NCBI RefSeq assembly: GCF_008806385.1
Contig: NZ_VZZK01000019.1
Span: 1-64,000, forward strand
DNA length: 64,000 nt
Origin: Methylobacterium soli
GTDB taxonomy: Bacteria > Pseudomonadota > Alphaproteobacteria > Rhizobiales > Beijerinckiaceae
Direction of reading: 5' to 3'
Numbering within the stretch: position 1 is the first letter of the stretch; each line of letters begins with the position of its first letter. The position numbers were made by a program, and so were the translations under genes. Of this stretch, positions 30,696 to 40,491 are shown piece after piece. The notes below the pieces were generated by a model. The model saw nothing but the letters and a program-made list of their open reading frames with translations, did no database searches and was not told the DNA's origin.

Positions 30696-31454
30696 TCAGG
30701 CCCAGTCGTCGTCGCCGCCCGAACCGAGATCGCCGTCGAAATCACCGCCGGCATCATTGTCGAAGGACGCATCCTGCGCGCCGCCCAGGGGCGCGCCGAA
30801 ATCCTGCGTGCCGCCATCGCCGGAGCCGAAGTAATTGTTCTCGACGATGGTCTCGCCGCCCCCGCCGAGGCCGGCTGCCGCGGCGCTGCCGAGCTGGGAA
30901 TGCCCGCCCGCGAAGGCGTTCGAGAGGGCGCTGCCGAGCAGCATGCCGCCCGCCGCGCCCGCCGCCATCGGGAGAGCGGTGGCCAGGAAGCCGCCGCCCC
31001 GCGCCGGCGCCTGCGGCTGGCCGCTCCAGGGCCCGCCCTGCTGCGGATAACCTTGCTGCGGGTAGCCCTGCGGGCCGCCCTGCTGCGGGTAGCCTTGCGG
31101 CGGATAGCCTTGCGGGCCACCCTGGTTGCCCCAGGGCTGTCCCGCCGGCCGCTGCTGCTGGGGCGGATATTGGGGCTCCTGGCGCGCGCCGCCGCCGAAG
31201 ATGCTCGACAGGAAGCCGCCGCCGCCCTGAGGCTGGGCCTGCTGGCTGCGCCGCGCCTCCTCGAGCTGCTGGTTCAGGCTCTTGATCGCTTCTTCCTGCA
31301 CGTAGATGAGCTGCGCCATCGCGTAGGGCGCGTAGGGCTGGGCCCGGATCTTCTCGCCGATGAAGCGCTCGGCATCTCCGTCGCGGGGCTGGCTGGAGGC
31401 CTGCTCGAGCCGCTGGAAGATACCGGCAATGACGTCGCGTTCTTCGCTGTTCAT
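30696..31454 (-). CDS. DUF2076 family protein
   Basis: The 252-residue product starts with the family pattern MNSEERDVIAGIFQRLEQAS, then YAPYAMAQLIYVQEEAI and a short coiled coil. The middle is Gln/Pro/Gly/Tyr-rich with repeats such as GYPQQGGPQGYPQQGYPQQG. A Gly/Ala-rich hydrophobic segment (about 155-180, ATALPMAAGAAGGMLLGSAL) could sit in a membrane. The end is very acidic (DGDLGSGGDDDWA). The family is widespread in Proteobacteria without an established function. It is a stand-alone gene, bounded by the terminator on its 3' side. Confidence 0.85.
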   Translation of the reverse strand: MNSEERDVIAGIFQRLEQASSQPRDGDAERFIGEKIRAQPYAPYAMAQLIYVQEEAIKSLNQQLEEARRSQQAQPQGGGGFLSSIFGGGARQEPQYPPQQQRPAGQPWGNQGGPQGYPPQGYPQQGGPQGYPQQGYPQQGGPWSGQPQAPARGGGFLATALPMAAGAAGGMLLGSALSNAFAGGHSQLGSAAAAGLGGGGETIVENNYFGSGDGGTQDFGAPLGGAQDASFDNDAGGDFDGDLGSGGDDDWA

Positions 31455-31621
31455 GGAGTCGTCCTCCTACAGGCTTGCCGGCGGCGCTCAGCGCCCCGGG
31501 CGGGCGCCATCGAGATGGGGAGGGCGCTCCGACTTTGTCAGGGGGGCGATCGAAACTTCGCCGTGCTTTCGGCCGCGTCGATCCGCATCCGGATCGGCGG
31601 GCCATCATCCCCCACCAACGA

Positions 31622-31651
31622 AAGAAGCCCGGCCTCTCGGCCGGGCTTCTT
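31622..31651 (-). terminator. Terminator after the outer-membrane protein gene
   Basis: A perfect 13-bp stem (aagaagcccggcc with its complement) and loop tctc, followed on the minus strand by a T-rich tail (cttctttcg). It is 84 bp past the stop codon of the minus-strand outer-membrane protein gene. Confidence 0.85.
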
Positions 31652-31734
31652 CACGCGATCACGCGGGATCGGGCAGGATCACGCTGGGACCGGGCGTCCC
31701 GCGGGCAGAGCGCCAGCGGGACGTTCGGTTCGGC

Positions 31735-32622
31735 TTAGTAGCTGCCGAACTTGTAGTTCAGGCCGGCGCGCACGACGGCGAACTCGGTGTCCTGACGGCG
31801 GCCGACGGCGGTCGTCAGGACGGTGCCGTTCGGGGTGACCGCGAAGGCGCCGTTGTTGCGGTTGCCCTGGTCGAGGTTCACGTACAGGCCTTCGACCTTC
31901 AGCGTCACGGCCGAGGAGCGGAAGAAGTTCAGGAACGAGTCGGTGGGCAGCGCGTACTCGATACCGCCGCCGGCAGCCCAGCCGGTCTGGAAGCTGTCGG
32001 TCGAGCTGTTGGGCAGGCCGAACTGGCGACCGCCGCCCGAGCCGTAGGCGAAGCCGCCGGTTCCGTACACGAGGGTGCGGTCGAAGGCGTAGCCGAGGCG
32101 ACCGCGAACGGTGCCGAAGTAGTCGAGGCCCGAGATGCCGTTCGGGTTGAAGACCAGCGAACCGGCCTGCACGCCGCCGCCCGGCACGGTGGCCGCCGCG
32201 AAGCGGTTCCGGTTACGGCCGAAATCGACGTACTGGGCATCGGCCTCGACGCCGATCACGACACCCGAGCCCGGGGTGAACTGGTAGTTGTAGCCGATCT
32301 GACCACCGCCGACGAAGCCGTCGTTGCTGTTGCGGTTGGAGAAGGCGACGACGCCGGCCGCCGGAGCGCCCGCGCCGGTGACGAACAGACTGGAGGCGGC
32401 GGTCGGGCCGGCGGGAACGCCGATCACGGTCGGGGCGCGGTCATCCTGGGTGCCGAAGCCGTAGCCGGCGTTGAAACCGGCGTAGAACCCCGTCCAGGTG
32501 AAGACCGGAACCGGAGCGAAGACCGGCGGGGGAGCGGCGCGGCGCGGCAGATCGGCAGCGAGGGCGGAGCCGGCGAACGCGATGCCGGCGAGGGCGGTTG
32601 CGCCCCGAAGAATGGATTTCAT
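31735..32622 (-). CDS. Outer-membrane beta-barrel protein (Omp25/RopB type)
   Basis: The 295-residue product has a signal peptide ending SALAADLP, a Pro-rich spacer, then the entry sequence FTWTGFYAGFNAGYGFG typical of Omp25/Omp31-type porins in Rhizobiales. Alternating aromatic/hydrophobic strands follow, with GGGQIGYNYQF and VRGRLGYAFDRTLVYGTGGF, and the chain ends AGLNYKFGSY, an aromatic outer-membrane insertion end. It probably forms an 8-stranded barrel, a major surface protein. It is transcribed alone with its own terminator. Confidence 0.92.
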   Translation of the reverse strand: MKSILRGATALAGIAFAGSALAADLPRRAAPPPVFAPVPVFTWTGFYAGFNAGYGFGTQDDRAPTVIGVPAGPTAASSLFVTGAGAPAAGVVAFSNRNSNDGFVGGGQIGYNYQFTPGSGVVIGVEADAQYVDFGRNRNRFAAATVPGGGVQAGSLVFNPNGISGLDYFGTVRGRLGYAFDRTLVYGTGGFAYGSGGGRQFGLPNSSTDSFQTGWAAGGGIEYALPTDSFLNFFRSSAVTLKVEGLYVNLDQGNRNNGAFAVTPNGTVLTTAVGRRQDTEFAVVRAGLNYKFGSY

Positions 32623-32897
32623 GGTCTGGTCCTCTATCCGTAAGCACCGGCGCTCCTTGGCGGATTGCGTCCGGTACGGGTTCCCCGTCTTATGTCAGCG
32701 GCACTCGGGATGCTGTTGCTGGGCGACCACGCCGACCGCCGTGAAGGCGGCCCCTTTGTGGCAATGTGCGCCTCATTCTTCCCTGGCACCTTGCAGTCAA
32801 AACGCGGTCGAATGGCCAAGGTTCAATAACGGCCACGCTTTTTTCGCCGCGCCCGCTTTGACAAAATGTCGCACCCCTCGGCGCGAAATGTGGCGGT

Positions 32898-33707
32898 TCA
32901 GGGCGTGAGCGCGATGGCGGAAATCAGCCGACCGTAATCGGGCTCGCCCCGATGGGTGGTGCGCCGGTAGCTGTAGAAGCGCTCCGCATCTGCGTAGGTG
33001 CACAGGTTGACGGACGCCGGCTCGCCGATCCCGGCCTCCTCCAGGCGGGCCAGGATGAAGCCAGGCAGGTCGAATTGGGCGTGGCCGGGCCGCAGCCCCT
33101 GCGCGAAGAAGCGCTCGCTCCCGGGCGCCTCGGACCGGAACCGGTCCATCAGGTCGGCCCCGACCTCGTAGGATTCCTGCGCGATGGTCGGGCCCAGCAC
33201 CGCGACGATGCGGCCGCGCTCGGCCCCGAGCCCCTCCATGGCCGAGATCGTGGCCTCGATCACGCCACCGAGGGCGCCCTTCCAACCCGCATGGGCGGCG
33301 CCGACGACGCGGTTCTCGGGGTCCGCGAACAGGATCGGACCGCAATCGGCGGTGGCGATGCCGAGGGCGAGGCCGGGCATGCGGGTGACCATGGCGTCGG
33401 CCTTGGGGCGCTCGGACAGCGCGAAGGGCGCCTCGACGGTGACCACCTCGGCCGAGTGGACCTGGTAGAGGCTGACGAGGTTCGGTGCCGGGAGGCCGAG
33501 TTGCGCGCACATCCGCGCCCGGTTCTCGCCGACGCGCGCCGGCGCGTCGTTCGAGCCGATTCCGCCATTCAGCGCGGCGTAGACGCCTTCCGAGACGCCG
33601 CCCTGCCGCGTGAAGAAGGCGTGGCGGATATAGGAATGCGAGCTGAGCTCGGGCGCTTCGAGGAACATGGCGGTCTCGGGGTTCGGGTTCGGGGCGCGGG
33701 TCGGCAT
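32898..33707 (-). CDS. pgeF: YfiH/PgeF family multicopper-like protein (polyphenol oxidase/purine nucleoside hydrolase)
   Basis: The 269-residue product has the family's metal-binding pattern: LYQVHSAEV, ATADCGPILFAD and GAAHAGWKGALGGV with the conserved His/Cys ligands. YfiH proteins were described as laccase-like oxidases, purine nucleoside enzymes and peptidoglycan editing factors; the sequence does not decide among these. The start at 33707 gives MPTRAPNPN; ATG 33668 (MFLEAPELSSHSY) is closer to the usual N-terminus. In many alphaproteobacteria the order is lgt-midA-yfiH, and this is nearly kept here, with a small gene inserted on the other strand. Confidence 0.93.
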   Translation of the reverse strand: MPTRAPNPNPETAMFLEAPELSSHSYIRHAFFTRQGGVSEGVYAALNGGIGSNDAPARVGENRARMCAQLGLPAPNLVSLYQVHSAEVVTVEAPFALSERPKADAMVTRMPGLALGIATADCGPILFADPENRVVGAAHAGWKGALGGVIEATISAMEGLGAERGRIVAVLGPTIAQESYEVGADLMDRFRSEAPGSERFFAQGLRPGHAQFDLPGFILARLEEAGIGEPASVNLCTYADAERFYSYRRTTHRGEPDYGRLISAIALTP

Positions 33708-33932
33708 AGCTCAGCCGGGCCCGCGAGACGATGGGTTCCGTCGTGGGAGCCTGGCGAAGCGCGCGGGAAACGGTACGATCAGGAGCCGGCACGGTGGCGT
33801 GTGAAGGCCCCCGCCTTGCCGGTAGTCCCGAGGCCCCGACGGGACTACACTTCGGACGGAACCTGGGCCCCGGATCTGCATTTTGAATCCCGCTTGATCC
33901 AAGCCCAGTGCCGCACCAGTCGAGGAAGGACG

Positions 33933-34136
33933 ATGGCTCAGAACATTCAGCCCGACCGCCCTATCTGGCCCTCCGTACCGGATCCCGTGCTCCGCTCCGG
34001 GCGTGGCGCCTTCGAGAATGACACCCATCGCGACCGCGAGGGCGCGCACACCCATCCGGGCGCCCTGCCGAACGAACCCCAGGCCCCGCGCCTGCCCGCC
34101 ACGAGCTCCGAAGGGTTCGGCACCTTCGAGGGATGA
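33933..34136 (+). CDS. Small hypothetical protein (67 residues)
   Basis: A short gene with a very good ribosome site (gaggaagga, 7 bp before ATG 33933). The product starts MAQNIQPDRPIWPSVPDPVL and ends EGFGTFEG; it is hydrophilic, Pro/Arg/His-rich, and probably disordered. It interrupts the midA-yfiH neighbourhood on the opposite strand and has its own terminator just downstream, which together support a real gene. No family is recognised. Confidence 0.7.
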   Translation: MAQNIQPDRPIWPSVPDPVLRSGRGAFENDTHRDREGAHTHPGALPNEPQAPRLPATSSEGFGTFEG

Positions 34137-34165
34137 GCGCCAGCCCCGGACGAGGACGGCCCACC

Positions 34166-34203
34166 GGGCCCGGCCGCCGGACCAGGGCGGGCCGGGCCCT
34201 TTC
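34166..34203 (+). terminator. Terminator after the small gene
   Basis: A perfect 10-bp GC stem (gggcccggcc with ggccgggccc), a 14-base loop and tttc. It lies 30 bp past the stop codon and also sits at the 3' end of midA on the other strand. Confidence 0.7.
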
Positions 34204-34212
34204 ACGTCGTGC

Positions 34213-35295
34213 CTAGAAGCCCGGCACGCCCGCCAGTCCCGGAGCGCTCAGGGCCATGACCTTGAACAGGCGGCCCATGCCGCGCCGGCCCGGATCCGTC
34301 AGGCGCGCCACCGCCGCATCGATCGCCAGACGCTGGGCCGGGCTCGCCCGCTGCTTCAGGCGCTCCGCCCGGGCGAGGAGCCCGAGGGCCATCAGGAAAT
34401 CGCGCTGATCGACGGGCCCGTGCACCCGCGCGCCCTCGGCCCCCGCCGCGCGGGCGAGGGCGGCGAAATCCACGTGCGCCGTGAGGTCGGCCTCCCCGGG
34501 CGCCGCGAGGGGATCGGCGAAGCGATGCCCGGCGACAGCCTGGAGCGTGTCGCCGAAGCCAGGTCGAACATGGCCGTAATCGATCGCCAGAAGGGCGCCG
34601 CCCTGGTCGCGCAGGCGCCGGGCAAAGCTGCGGGCGAGGTCGAGGGCCGGCCCCGGCAGGGTCAGGATCACGCCCTCGGGCCCCTCCGCGGCTAGGTTCC
34701 GCTCGGGCTCCGGCGCGAGGCCGAAGGCGAGGCGGCCGTCGGGCCCGAGACCGACCACGCGCTCGCACCAGCCGCGGGCGGTCCGGGCGAACTGGCGCAC
34801 CGGCAGGGCGTCGAAGAACTCGTTGGCCAGGATGATCGTGGGCCCCTCCGGCAGGGTGTCGGGGCTGTCGTGCCAGATCGGCGCCCCGAAGGCCGCGGCG
34901 GCGTCGGCGAGGGTGCGCGCCTGCGCCGCCCGCAGGATCGGGCTGGTCTCGACGAGGTGAAGCTCGGGCTTGAGGCCGGGCGCTGCGGCGCGCAGGGCCC
35001 GCACGGCATCGGCCATCAGGGTGCCGCGCCCGGGCCCGAGCTCGACGAGGAGCAGGCGCTCGGGCGCGCCCATCGCGGCCTGGAGCGCGACGGCCCAGAG
35101 GCCGATCAACTCGCCGAACATCTGGCTGATCTCGGGCGCCGTGGTGAAGTCGCCGCGGGCGCCGAGCGGATCGCGGGTCCGGTAATAGCCGTGGACCGGG
35201 TGAGCGAGGCACAGGGCCATGTAGCGGTCGATCCCGATCGGCCCGGTCTCGCGGATCAAGGCCGCGATCTCGTCCGCGAGGGGCGTCGCGCTCAC
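34213..35295 (-). CDS. midA: SAM-dependent methyltransferase, MidA/NDUFAF7 family
   Basis: The mitochondrial homologue methylates an arginine in complex I and is needed for its assembly. The 360-residue product shows the family start [40 protein letters not shown], and the SAM-binding [20 protein letters not shown], followed by [14 protein letters not shown] and [15 protein letters not shown]. It overlaps lgt by 4 bp (ATGA), so it is translationally coupled to it. The bacterial substrate is not proven. Confidence 0.93.
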   Translation of the reverse strand: MSATPLADEIAALIRETGPIGIDRYMALCLAHPVHGYYRTRDPLGARGDFTTAPEISQMFGELIGLWAVALQAAMGAPERLLLVELGPGRGTLMADAVRALRAAAPGLKPELHLVETSPILRAAQARTLADAAAAFGAPIWHDSPDTLPEGPTIILANEFFDALPVRQFARTARGWCERVVGLGPDGRLAFGLAPEPERNLAAEGPEGVILTLPGPALDLARSFARRLRDQGGALLAIDYGHVRPGFGDTLQAVAGHRFADPLAAPGEADLTAHVDFAALARAAGAEGARVHGPVDQRDFLMALGLLARAERLKQRASPAQRLAIDAAVARLTDPGRRGMGRLFKVMALSAPGLAGVPGF

Positions 35296-36182
35296 GCCTT
35301 CACCGCGGTGTCACCCGGCGCCTCGATGGGCCGGCGCGGGCGGGTATGGCCGCGCGCCGCCAGGACGATGTAGGTGAGCCCGACCAGCGCCATGGGGACG
35401 CAGAGCAGCATCCCCATGGTGATCCCGCCGCCGAGGGGCCCGAGCTCGCTGCCGAACAGGTAGCCGAGCTGACGGTCCGGCTCGCGGAAGAATTCGCAGA
35501 AGGTCCGGGTCAGGGCGTAGCCGAGGACGAAGATGCCCCCGAGGAGGCCAGGCCTGCGGAAGCCGAAGCGCCGGGCCGCCAGCGCCATCACGAGGAACAG
35601 GACCAGCCCCTCGCTGGCGGCTTCGTAGAGCTGGCTCGGATGGCGGGGCAGGGGACCGCCGGTCGGGAAGACCACCGCGTAGGGGAAGTCGGGCGCGATG
35701 CGGCCCCACAATTCGCCGTTCACGAAATTGGCGATGCGGCCGAAGAACAGGCCGATCGGCACCACCACGGCGGCGAGGTCGAGGAGGGTGTAGCCGTTGA
35801 GCTTGCGCACGCGGGCGAAGAGCAGCATCGCCAGGATGGCCCCGAGGAAGCCGCCATGGAACGACATGCCGCCGTTGCGGATGGCAAAGATCTCGATCGG
35901 GTCGTCGAGATACATCGGGAGATTGTAGAACAGCACGTAGCCGATGCGGCCGCCCAGGACGACGCCGAGCGCCACCCAGACGATGAGGTCGTCGATGTCG
36001 GCGAGGCTCGGGCGGCGCACCACGCCCCAGAGGCTGTCGGCCATGACGAGGCGGCGGGCGTAGTACCAGCCCCCGACCAGCCCGGCGATGTAGGCCAGCG
36101 CGTACCACTTGATGGTGATCGGCCCGATCGCCACCGCGACGGGGTCGATGGCCGGGAAGGGCAGGGCAAGGAGCGGCGGCAT
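35292..36182 (-). CDS. lgt: Prolipoprotein diacylglyceryl transferase
   Basis: Lgt transfers diacylglycerol to the lipobox Cys of prelipoproteins at the inner membrane. The 296-residue product from ATG 36182 has seven hydrophobic segments and the Lgt signature: [11 protein letters not shown], then the HGGFLGA His motif, [14 protein letters not shown], and the RHPSQLYEA segment. The start was chosen because the open frame upstream is Arg/Pro-rich. It is the first gene of the lgt-midA pair. Confidence 0.96.
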   Translation of the reverse strand: MPPLLALPFPAIDPVAVAIGPITIKWYALAYIAGLVGGWYYARRLVMADSLWGVVRRPSLADIDDLIVWVALGVVLGGRIGYVLFYNLPMYLDDPIEIFAIRNGGMSFHGGFLGAILAMLLFARVRKLNGYTLLDLAAVVVPIGLFFGRIANFVNGELWGRIAPDFPYAVVFPTGGPLPRHPSQLYEAASEGLVLFLVMALAARRFGFRRPGLLGGIFVLGYALTRTFCEFFREPDRQLGYLFGSELGPLGGGITMGMLLCVPMALVGLTYIVLAARGHTRPRRPIEAPGDTAVKA

Positions 36183-36408
36183 CCGGGGCCTCGGGTGTTG
36201 GCGCCTGTCGGATTCCGGCGCCGATCCCCGCCGGACGCGGCAATCCGGCGGAGCCCGGGCGAGGCGCGGTCCCGACAGGCTGTATCGGGCGCGGCATTGG
36301 ACGCACGGTCTCCGGGGCGTCAAGTCTCCCCGGCGCCGCAACGGTCGGCGCCGCGCCGGCGGCCGGCGAGCCAGGCGTTGCGGCCTCGACCACGCAGCCG
36401 CGCGGATC

Positions 36409-37311
36409 TCAGGCGCCGGTGAGCAGGAAGCCGTGGCCGTCCGGGCCGGTGCCGTAGGCGAGGCTCCCGTCCTCCGACAGGGTGGCCGGATACCCCGCCG
36501 CCCGGACGCGGTCCACGAGGGCCGGCACGTCCTCAGCCGTGAAGACGAAGCGGGTCGTCGCGGCGTCGCGCGGGCCGAACCGCGCGGTCGCGCCCGGATG
36601 CGCGACGGGCCGGCGGTAATGCAGCAATTCGACATGCGGCGTCGCCCGGGGGGGCATCAGCCCGACGACGTCGACCTCGGGATCGGGAACACCGTCGAGG
36701 CGGGCCTGCTCCGGCCCGCGATTGAGGCTGCGGCTCCCGAGCCCGAGCCCGAGGATGCCGGCATAGAAGGCGAGGGCCGCGTCGAGATCCGTCACCGTGA
36801 TGGCCGAGTGGTCGATGCCGAGGAACAGCCCGGGCGCGCCGCTCCAGCGCGCCGCGGCATCCCCGCCGGGGAAGTGGATCAGCTCGACCGGGTGCCCATC
36901 GGGGTCGCGGAACTTGAAGGCCGCGACGCCGCCGGAGGATTCCGGCAGAGTCAGCGCGCCCCCCTGGCTGATCGGCTCGGGACGAAGCACCGCGAGCGCC
37001 GCCATCGCCCGCTCCATGTCGCGGACCGGAATGGCGATGTGCTGGAAGATGGGATCGGTCGCGGCCGGCGAGGCCGGGTCGGCCGCGACCGGTGGATCGA
37101 AGGCCAGGAAGGAGACGGCCTGCTGCCCGAGCCGCATGGTCAGCCGCTGCGCCGGGGCGTCGGGGAGAGCCATGGCCTGGAGAAGCGACGCCGGCACCGC
37201 CTCCGGCGGCGCCTCGCGCACGAAGCCGAGCCCGTCGCGGTAGAACGCCTCGGTCCGGGCGAGATCCGCGACGGTGCGGCTGATGGCGTGGAGAGCCTGG
37301 ATCCCGCTCAT
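36409..37311 (-). CDS. Two-domain VOC (glyoxalase/dioxygenase-fold) protein
   Basis: The 300-residue product has two vicinal-oxygen-chelate domains (about 1-145 and 155-300). Marks are [20 protein letters not shown] and [15 protein letters not shown], then [15 protein letters not shown] with its metal-type Glu, and [20 protein letters not shown] in the second domain, which also ends with [11 protein letters not shown]. The reaction cannot be read from the sequence; dioxygenases, lyases and epimerases share this fold. It starts inside the end of the SMP-30 gene (4-bp overlap), so the two are coupled. Confidence 0.85.
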   Translation of the reverse strand: MSGIQALHAISRTVADLARTEAFYRDGLGFVREAPPEAVPASLLQAMALPDAPAQRLTMRLGQQAVSFLAFDPPVAADPASPAATDPIFQHIAIPVRDMERAMAALAVLRPEPISQGGALTLPESSGGVAAFKFRDPDGHPVELIHFPGGDAAARWSGAPGLFLGIDHSAITVTDLDAALAFYAGILGLGLGSRSLNRGPEQARLDGVPDPEVDVVGLMPPRATPHVELLHYRRPVAHPGATARFGPRDAATTRFVFTAEDVPALVDRVRAAGYPATLSEDGSLAYGTGPDGHGFLLTGA

Positions 37312-38207
37312 AGCAGCCGCGCCCCCCGGCGGTTCACGTAGATGGCGTAGAGGCTGTGCGAGGCGCACAGGAACAGGCGGCTTCGGTTGCGCCCGCCGAA
37401 GGCGAGGTTCGAGACGGTCGCGGGCACCCGGATCTTTCCGAGGAGAATCCCGGCGGGGTCGAGGCAATGCACCCCGTCGGCGGCGCTCGACCACAGATTC
37501 CCGTCCTCGTCGCAGCGAAAGCCGTCGGCGAAGCCCGGCGTGATCGTGTGGAAGACGCGGCCGTCTCGCAAACCCTCCTCCTGCACGGCGAAGACCCGGA
37601 TGTGCTGCACCGGATCGGGCACGAATTGCAGGCCGCTCTCGGCGATGTAGAGGAGCGATTCGTCGGGCGAGAAGCAGAGGCCGTTCGGTCCCGCGAAATC
37701 GTCGGCCACGACCGTGAGGGCGCCGTCGCGCGGATCGAGCCGGTAGACCGCGGCGGGCAACTCGGATTCCTGCTTGCCACCCTCGTAATCCGTCTGGATG
37801 CCGTAGGGCGGATCCGTGAACCAGATCGTGCCGTCGGACTTGCAGACGAGGTCGTTGGGCGAGTTCAGGCGCTTGCCGCGATAGCGGTCGGCCAGGACTG
37901 TGACGCGTCCATCGAGCTCGGTCCGGGTGATGCAGCGGCCCCGATGCGAGCAGGAGATCAGCCGCCCCTCCCGGTCGCGGGCATGGCCGTTCTCGAAGTT
38001 CGAGGGCGCCCGGAAGACGCTCAGACCGCCCGCCTCGCTCCAGCGCATGACGCGGTTGTTCGGCAGGTCGCTGAACAGCAATTCGTCCCGGTCCCCGAAC
38101 CAGACCGGGCCCTCGCACCACCGGAAGCCCTCGGCGAGCATCTCCAGCGGCGCGTTCGGCAGGACGAAGGCCTTGAAGCGCGGGTCGCAGAACTCGAAGG
38201 CCTCCAT
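37308..38207 (-). CDS. SMP-30/gluconolactonase family protein
   Basis: The 299-residue six-bladed propeller protein has the family pattern: AEGFRWCEGPVWFGDRDEL (metal-ligand Glu), KRLNSPNDLVCKSDGTIWFT (Asn and Asp ligands) and GPNGLCFSPDESLLYIAES. Members hydrolyse lactones of sugar acids. Overlap with the VOC gene downstream (4 bp) and an adjacent cupin gene upstream (10 bp) define one operon. A lactonase next to a GMC oxidoreductase suggests an oxidation-then-hydrolysis route, an inference from position. Confidence 0.92.
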   Translation of the reverse strand: MEAFEFCDPRFKAFVLPNAPLEMLAEGFRWCEGPVWFGDRDELLFSDLPNNRVMRWSEAGGLSVFRAPSNFENGHARDREGRLISCSHRGRCITRTELDGRVTVLADRYRGKRLNSPNDLVCKSDGTIWFTDPPYGIQTDYEGGKQESELPAAVYRLDPRDGALTVVADDFAGPNGLCFSPDESLLYIAESGLQFVPDPVQHIRVFAVQEEGLRDGRVFHTITPGFADGFRCDEDGNLWSSAADGVHCLDPAGILLGKIRVPATVSNLAFGGRNRSRLFLCASHSLYAIYVNRRGARLL

Positions 38208-38217
38208 GCCGGCCGCC

Positions 38218-38676
38218 CTACTTGAAGCGGCCGGGCTGGTTGACCGTCGGCTCCACGAGAAGTCCCGTCACCATCATGGTGCAGGGCTCGCTCCCGACCG
38301 TGCCCGAGAGATGACCCTTGCGCCCGTCTCGGGGCCTCGTGTTCTGGTCCTCGCCGAACATCAATTCGCCCGGGCCCATCTCGACCCGGTGGCCGTCCAT
38401 GGTCTCCACGAACCAGCGCCCGGTCAGGACCGCGATCCATTGCGGCCGCGGATTCTCGTGCCACTCTCCGACCCAGCCGACCGGCAGGACCGTGAAGGTC
38501 ACGGCGGCCTGCGCAGGCGCCAGCTTGTCGTTCCATTGCGGCGCGGTCTGCGGGTCGATGCCCTTCAGCTCGAACTGCGTCAGGTGGAATCGCTTCTGGC
38601 GGCTGACGCCCCCGGGATCGGTATAGACGTGCCAGTAGGGCATGCTCGGCGGGGATCCGGCCGTGTCGTCTGCCAT
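38218..38676 (-). CDS. Cupin-domain protein
   Basis: The 152-residue protein has a single cupin barrel: VGEWHENPRPQWIAVLTG holds a His and Glu-like first motif, and VEMGPGELMFGEDQNT the second. The first motif has only one His at the usual metal place, so metal binding is uncertain. ATG 38676 is preceded by gaggagaaac, a strong ribosome site. It is the first gene of the operon cupin-SMP30-VOC, divergent from the GMC gene. Confidence 0.85.
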   Translation of the reverse strand: MADDTAGSPPSMPYWHVYTDPGGVSRQKRFHLTQFELKGIDPQTAPQWNDKLAPAQAAVTFTVLPVGWVGEWHENPRPQWIAVLTGRWFVETMDGHRVEMGPGELMFGEDQNTRPRDGRKGHLSGTVGSEPCTMMVTGLLVEPTVNQPGRFK

Positions 38677-38918
38677 CGGGTTTCTCCTCAGGGACTTCCA
38701 CACGCGCAGGGCGCAATGGCGCGATCGGGCCGGGCCTGCCGGATGCGGGGGCCGGCGGGTGAACGCCCGCGCCTGTGCAGGGTTGCGGAGGCTCACCGGT
38801 CTGTGTGCGGTGCAGGACGAAGCGTTGCGGGACGCGAAGATTTGATCCCGCTGCGCTGCGGAACGCAGCCTTTGCGGTCACGTTGGCCGCACGCATCGCG
38901 CGAGACCCGGAGCCGGCC

Positions 38919-40487
38919 ATGTCCCAGGATCATTACGACGTGATCATCATCGGCAGCGGGCCCGGCGGCGGCTCGGTGTTCCAGCGGCTCGCCCGCACGG
39001 GCAAGCGCATCCTGCTCCTGGAGCGCGGCGACTACCTGCCCCGCAGCCAGGACAACTGGAACGCCAGGACTGTCTTCGTCGACGGCGCCTATCAGGCGCG
39101 CGAGACCTGGTACGGCGGAGACGGGCGCGCCTTCAGCCCGGCTCTGCATTACTACGTGGGCGGCAATTCCAAGGTCTACGGAGCCGCGCTGCTGCGCCTG
39201 CGCGCGCGCGATTTCGAGGCCGTGCGGCATGTCGACGGGATCTCGCCGGCCTGGCCCGTCTCCTACGCGGATTTCGAGCCCTATTATCAGGAGGCCGAGA
39301 CGCTCTTTGCCGTCCACGGCAATCGCGGCGAGGACCCGACCGAGCCCTGGGCCAGCGGACCCTACGATTACCCGGGCGTCGCCCACGAGCCGCGCATCCA
39401 GAAGCTCTCGGACGATTGGGAGAAGGTGGGGCTGCGCCCCTTCCACCTGCCGCTGGGCATTCGCCTCGACGAGCGGAACGGCAAGCCGACGCCGACGAGC
39501 ATCTGCATCCGCTGCGACGCCTTCGACGGGTTCCCGTGCCTCCTCAACGGCAAGGCCGACGCGCAGGTGATGACCGTGGATCCGACGCTGGCCGCCCACC
39601 CCAACGTCACGCTGCTCACGGGCGCCTACGTGTCGCGCCTCGAGACCGACGCCGCGGGCCGGCGCGTGACCGGGGTCCAGGTCACCCGGGACGGCGCGGA
39701 GGAGCGCTACTGCGCCGACATCGTGGTGGTGGCCTGCGGAGCCCTCTCCTCGGCGCTGCTGTTCCTGCGCTCGGCCAACGCGGCGCATCCGAACGGGCTC
39801 GCCAACGGCTCGGATCAGGTCGGCCGCAACTACATGCGCCACAACATGTCGGTGCTAATGGCGCTCTCGAAGGAGGTCAACGACACGGTCTTCCAGAAGA
39901 CGCTCGCGGTCTCGGATTTCTACTTCGAATCGAAGGATTGGGAATACCCGATGGGCCTGATCCAGATGTGCGCCAAGACGCATCCGGACCAGATCCGCGG
40001 CGAGGAATTCCCGAAATGGACCGGCTTCCTGCCGGATGCCCCCTTCGACATGGTGGCGCGCCACTCGATGGATTTCTGGCTGCAGAGCGAGGATCTGCCC
40101 CATCCCGACAACCGGATCACGATCGACCGGGACGGGCGCACCATCCTGGATATCCACGAGACCAACCGCGAGGCCCATGATCGCCTGCGCGACAAGCTCT
40201 CGGACCTGCTGCGGCCCGGCGGCGCCTATACCTATCTGTTCGAGCGCTCGCTCTACCTCGGCAAGAACATCCCGCTGAGCGGCACGGCGCATCAGGCCGG
40301 CACGCTGCGCTTCGGCACCGACCCGGCCGCCTCGGTCCTCGACCTCACCTGCCGGGCGCACGAGATCGACAACCTCTACGTCACGGATGCGAGCTTCTTC
40401 CCCTCGATCGGCGCCGTGAACCCGACCCTGACCATCGTGGCCAACGCGCTCCGGGTCGCGGACCACATCGCGGCGCGACTCGGCTGA
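38919..40487 (+). CDS. GMC-family FAD-dependent oxidoreductase
   Basis: The 522-residue product starts with the FAD dinucleotide fold YDVIIIGSGPGGGSVFQRL and ERGDYLPR, then the GMC N-terminal stretch VGGNSKVYGAALLRLR. Near the middle lies CIRCDAFDGFPC, a Cys pattern seen in a sugar/alcohol-oxidising branch of the family. The C-terminal end has the catalytic His in GTAHQAGTLRFGTD and the Asn in GAVNPTLTIVANALRVADH. It has no signal peptide. Substrate unknown; a sugar or cyclic alcohol is likely, given the SMP-30 lactonase across the divergent promoter. The upstream open frame before ATG 38919 is non-coding. Confidence 0.92.
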   Translation: MSQDHYDVIIIGSGPGGGSVFQRLARTGKRILLLERGDYLPRSQDNWNARTVFVDGAYQARETWYGGDGRAFSPALHYYVGGNSKVYGAALLRLRARDFEAVRHVDGISPAWPVSYADFEPYYQEAETLFAVHGNRGEDPTEPWASGPYDYPGVAHEPRIQKLSDDWEKVGLRPFHLPLGIRLDERNGKPTPTSICIRCDAFDGFPCLLNGKADAQVMTVDPTLAAHPNVTLLTGAYVSRLETDAAGRRVTGVQVTRDGAEERYCADIVVVACGALSSALLFLRSANAAHPNGLANGSDQVGRNYMRHNMSVLMALSKEVNDTVFQKTLAVSDFYFESKDWEYPMGLIQMCAKTHPDQIRGEEFPKWTGFLPDAPFDMVARHSMDFWLQSEDLPHPDNRITIDRDGRTILDIHETNREAHDRLRDKLSDLLRPGGAYTYLFERSLYLGKNIPLSGTAHQAGTLRFGTDPAASVLDLTCRAHEIDNLYVTDASFFPSIGAVNPTLTIVANALRVADHIAARLG

Positions 40488-40491
40488 GGGC

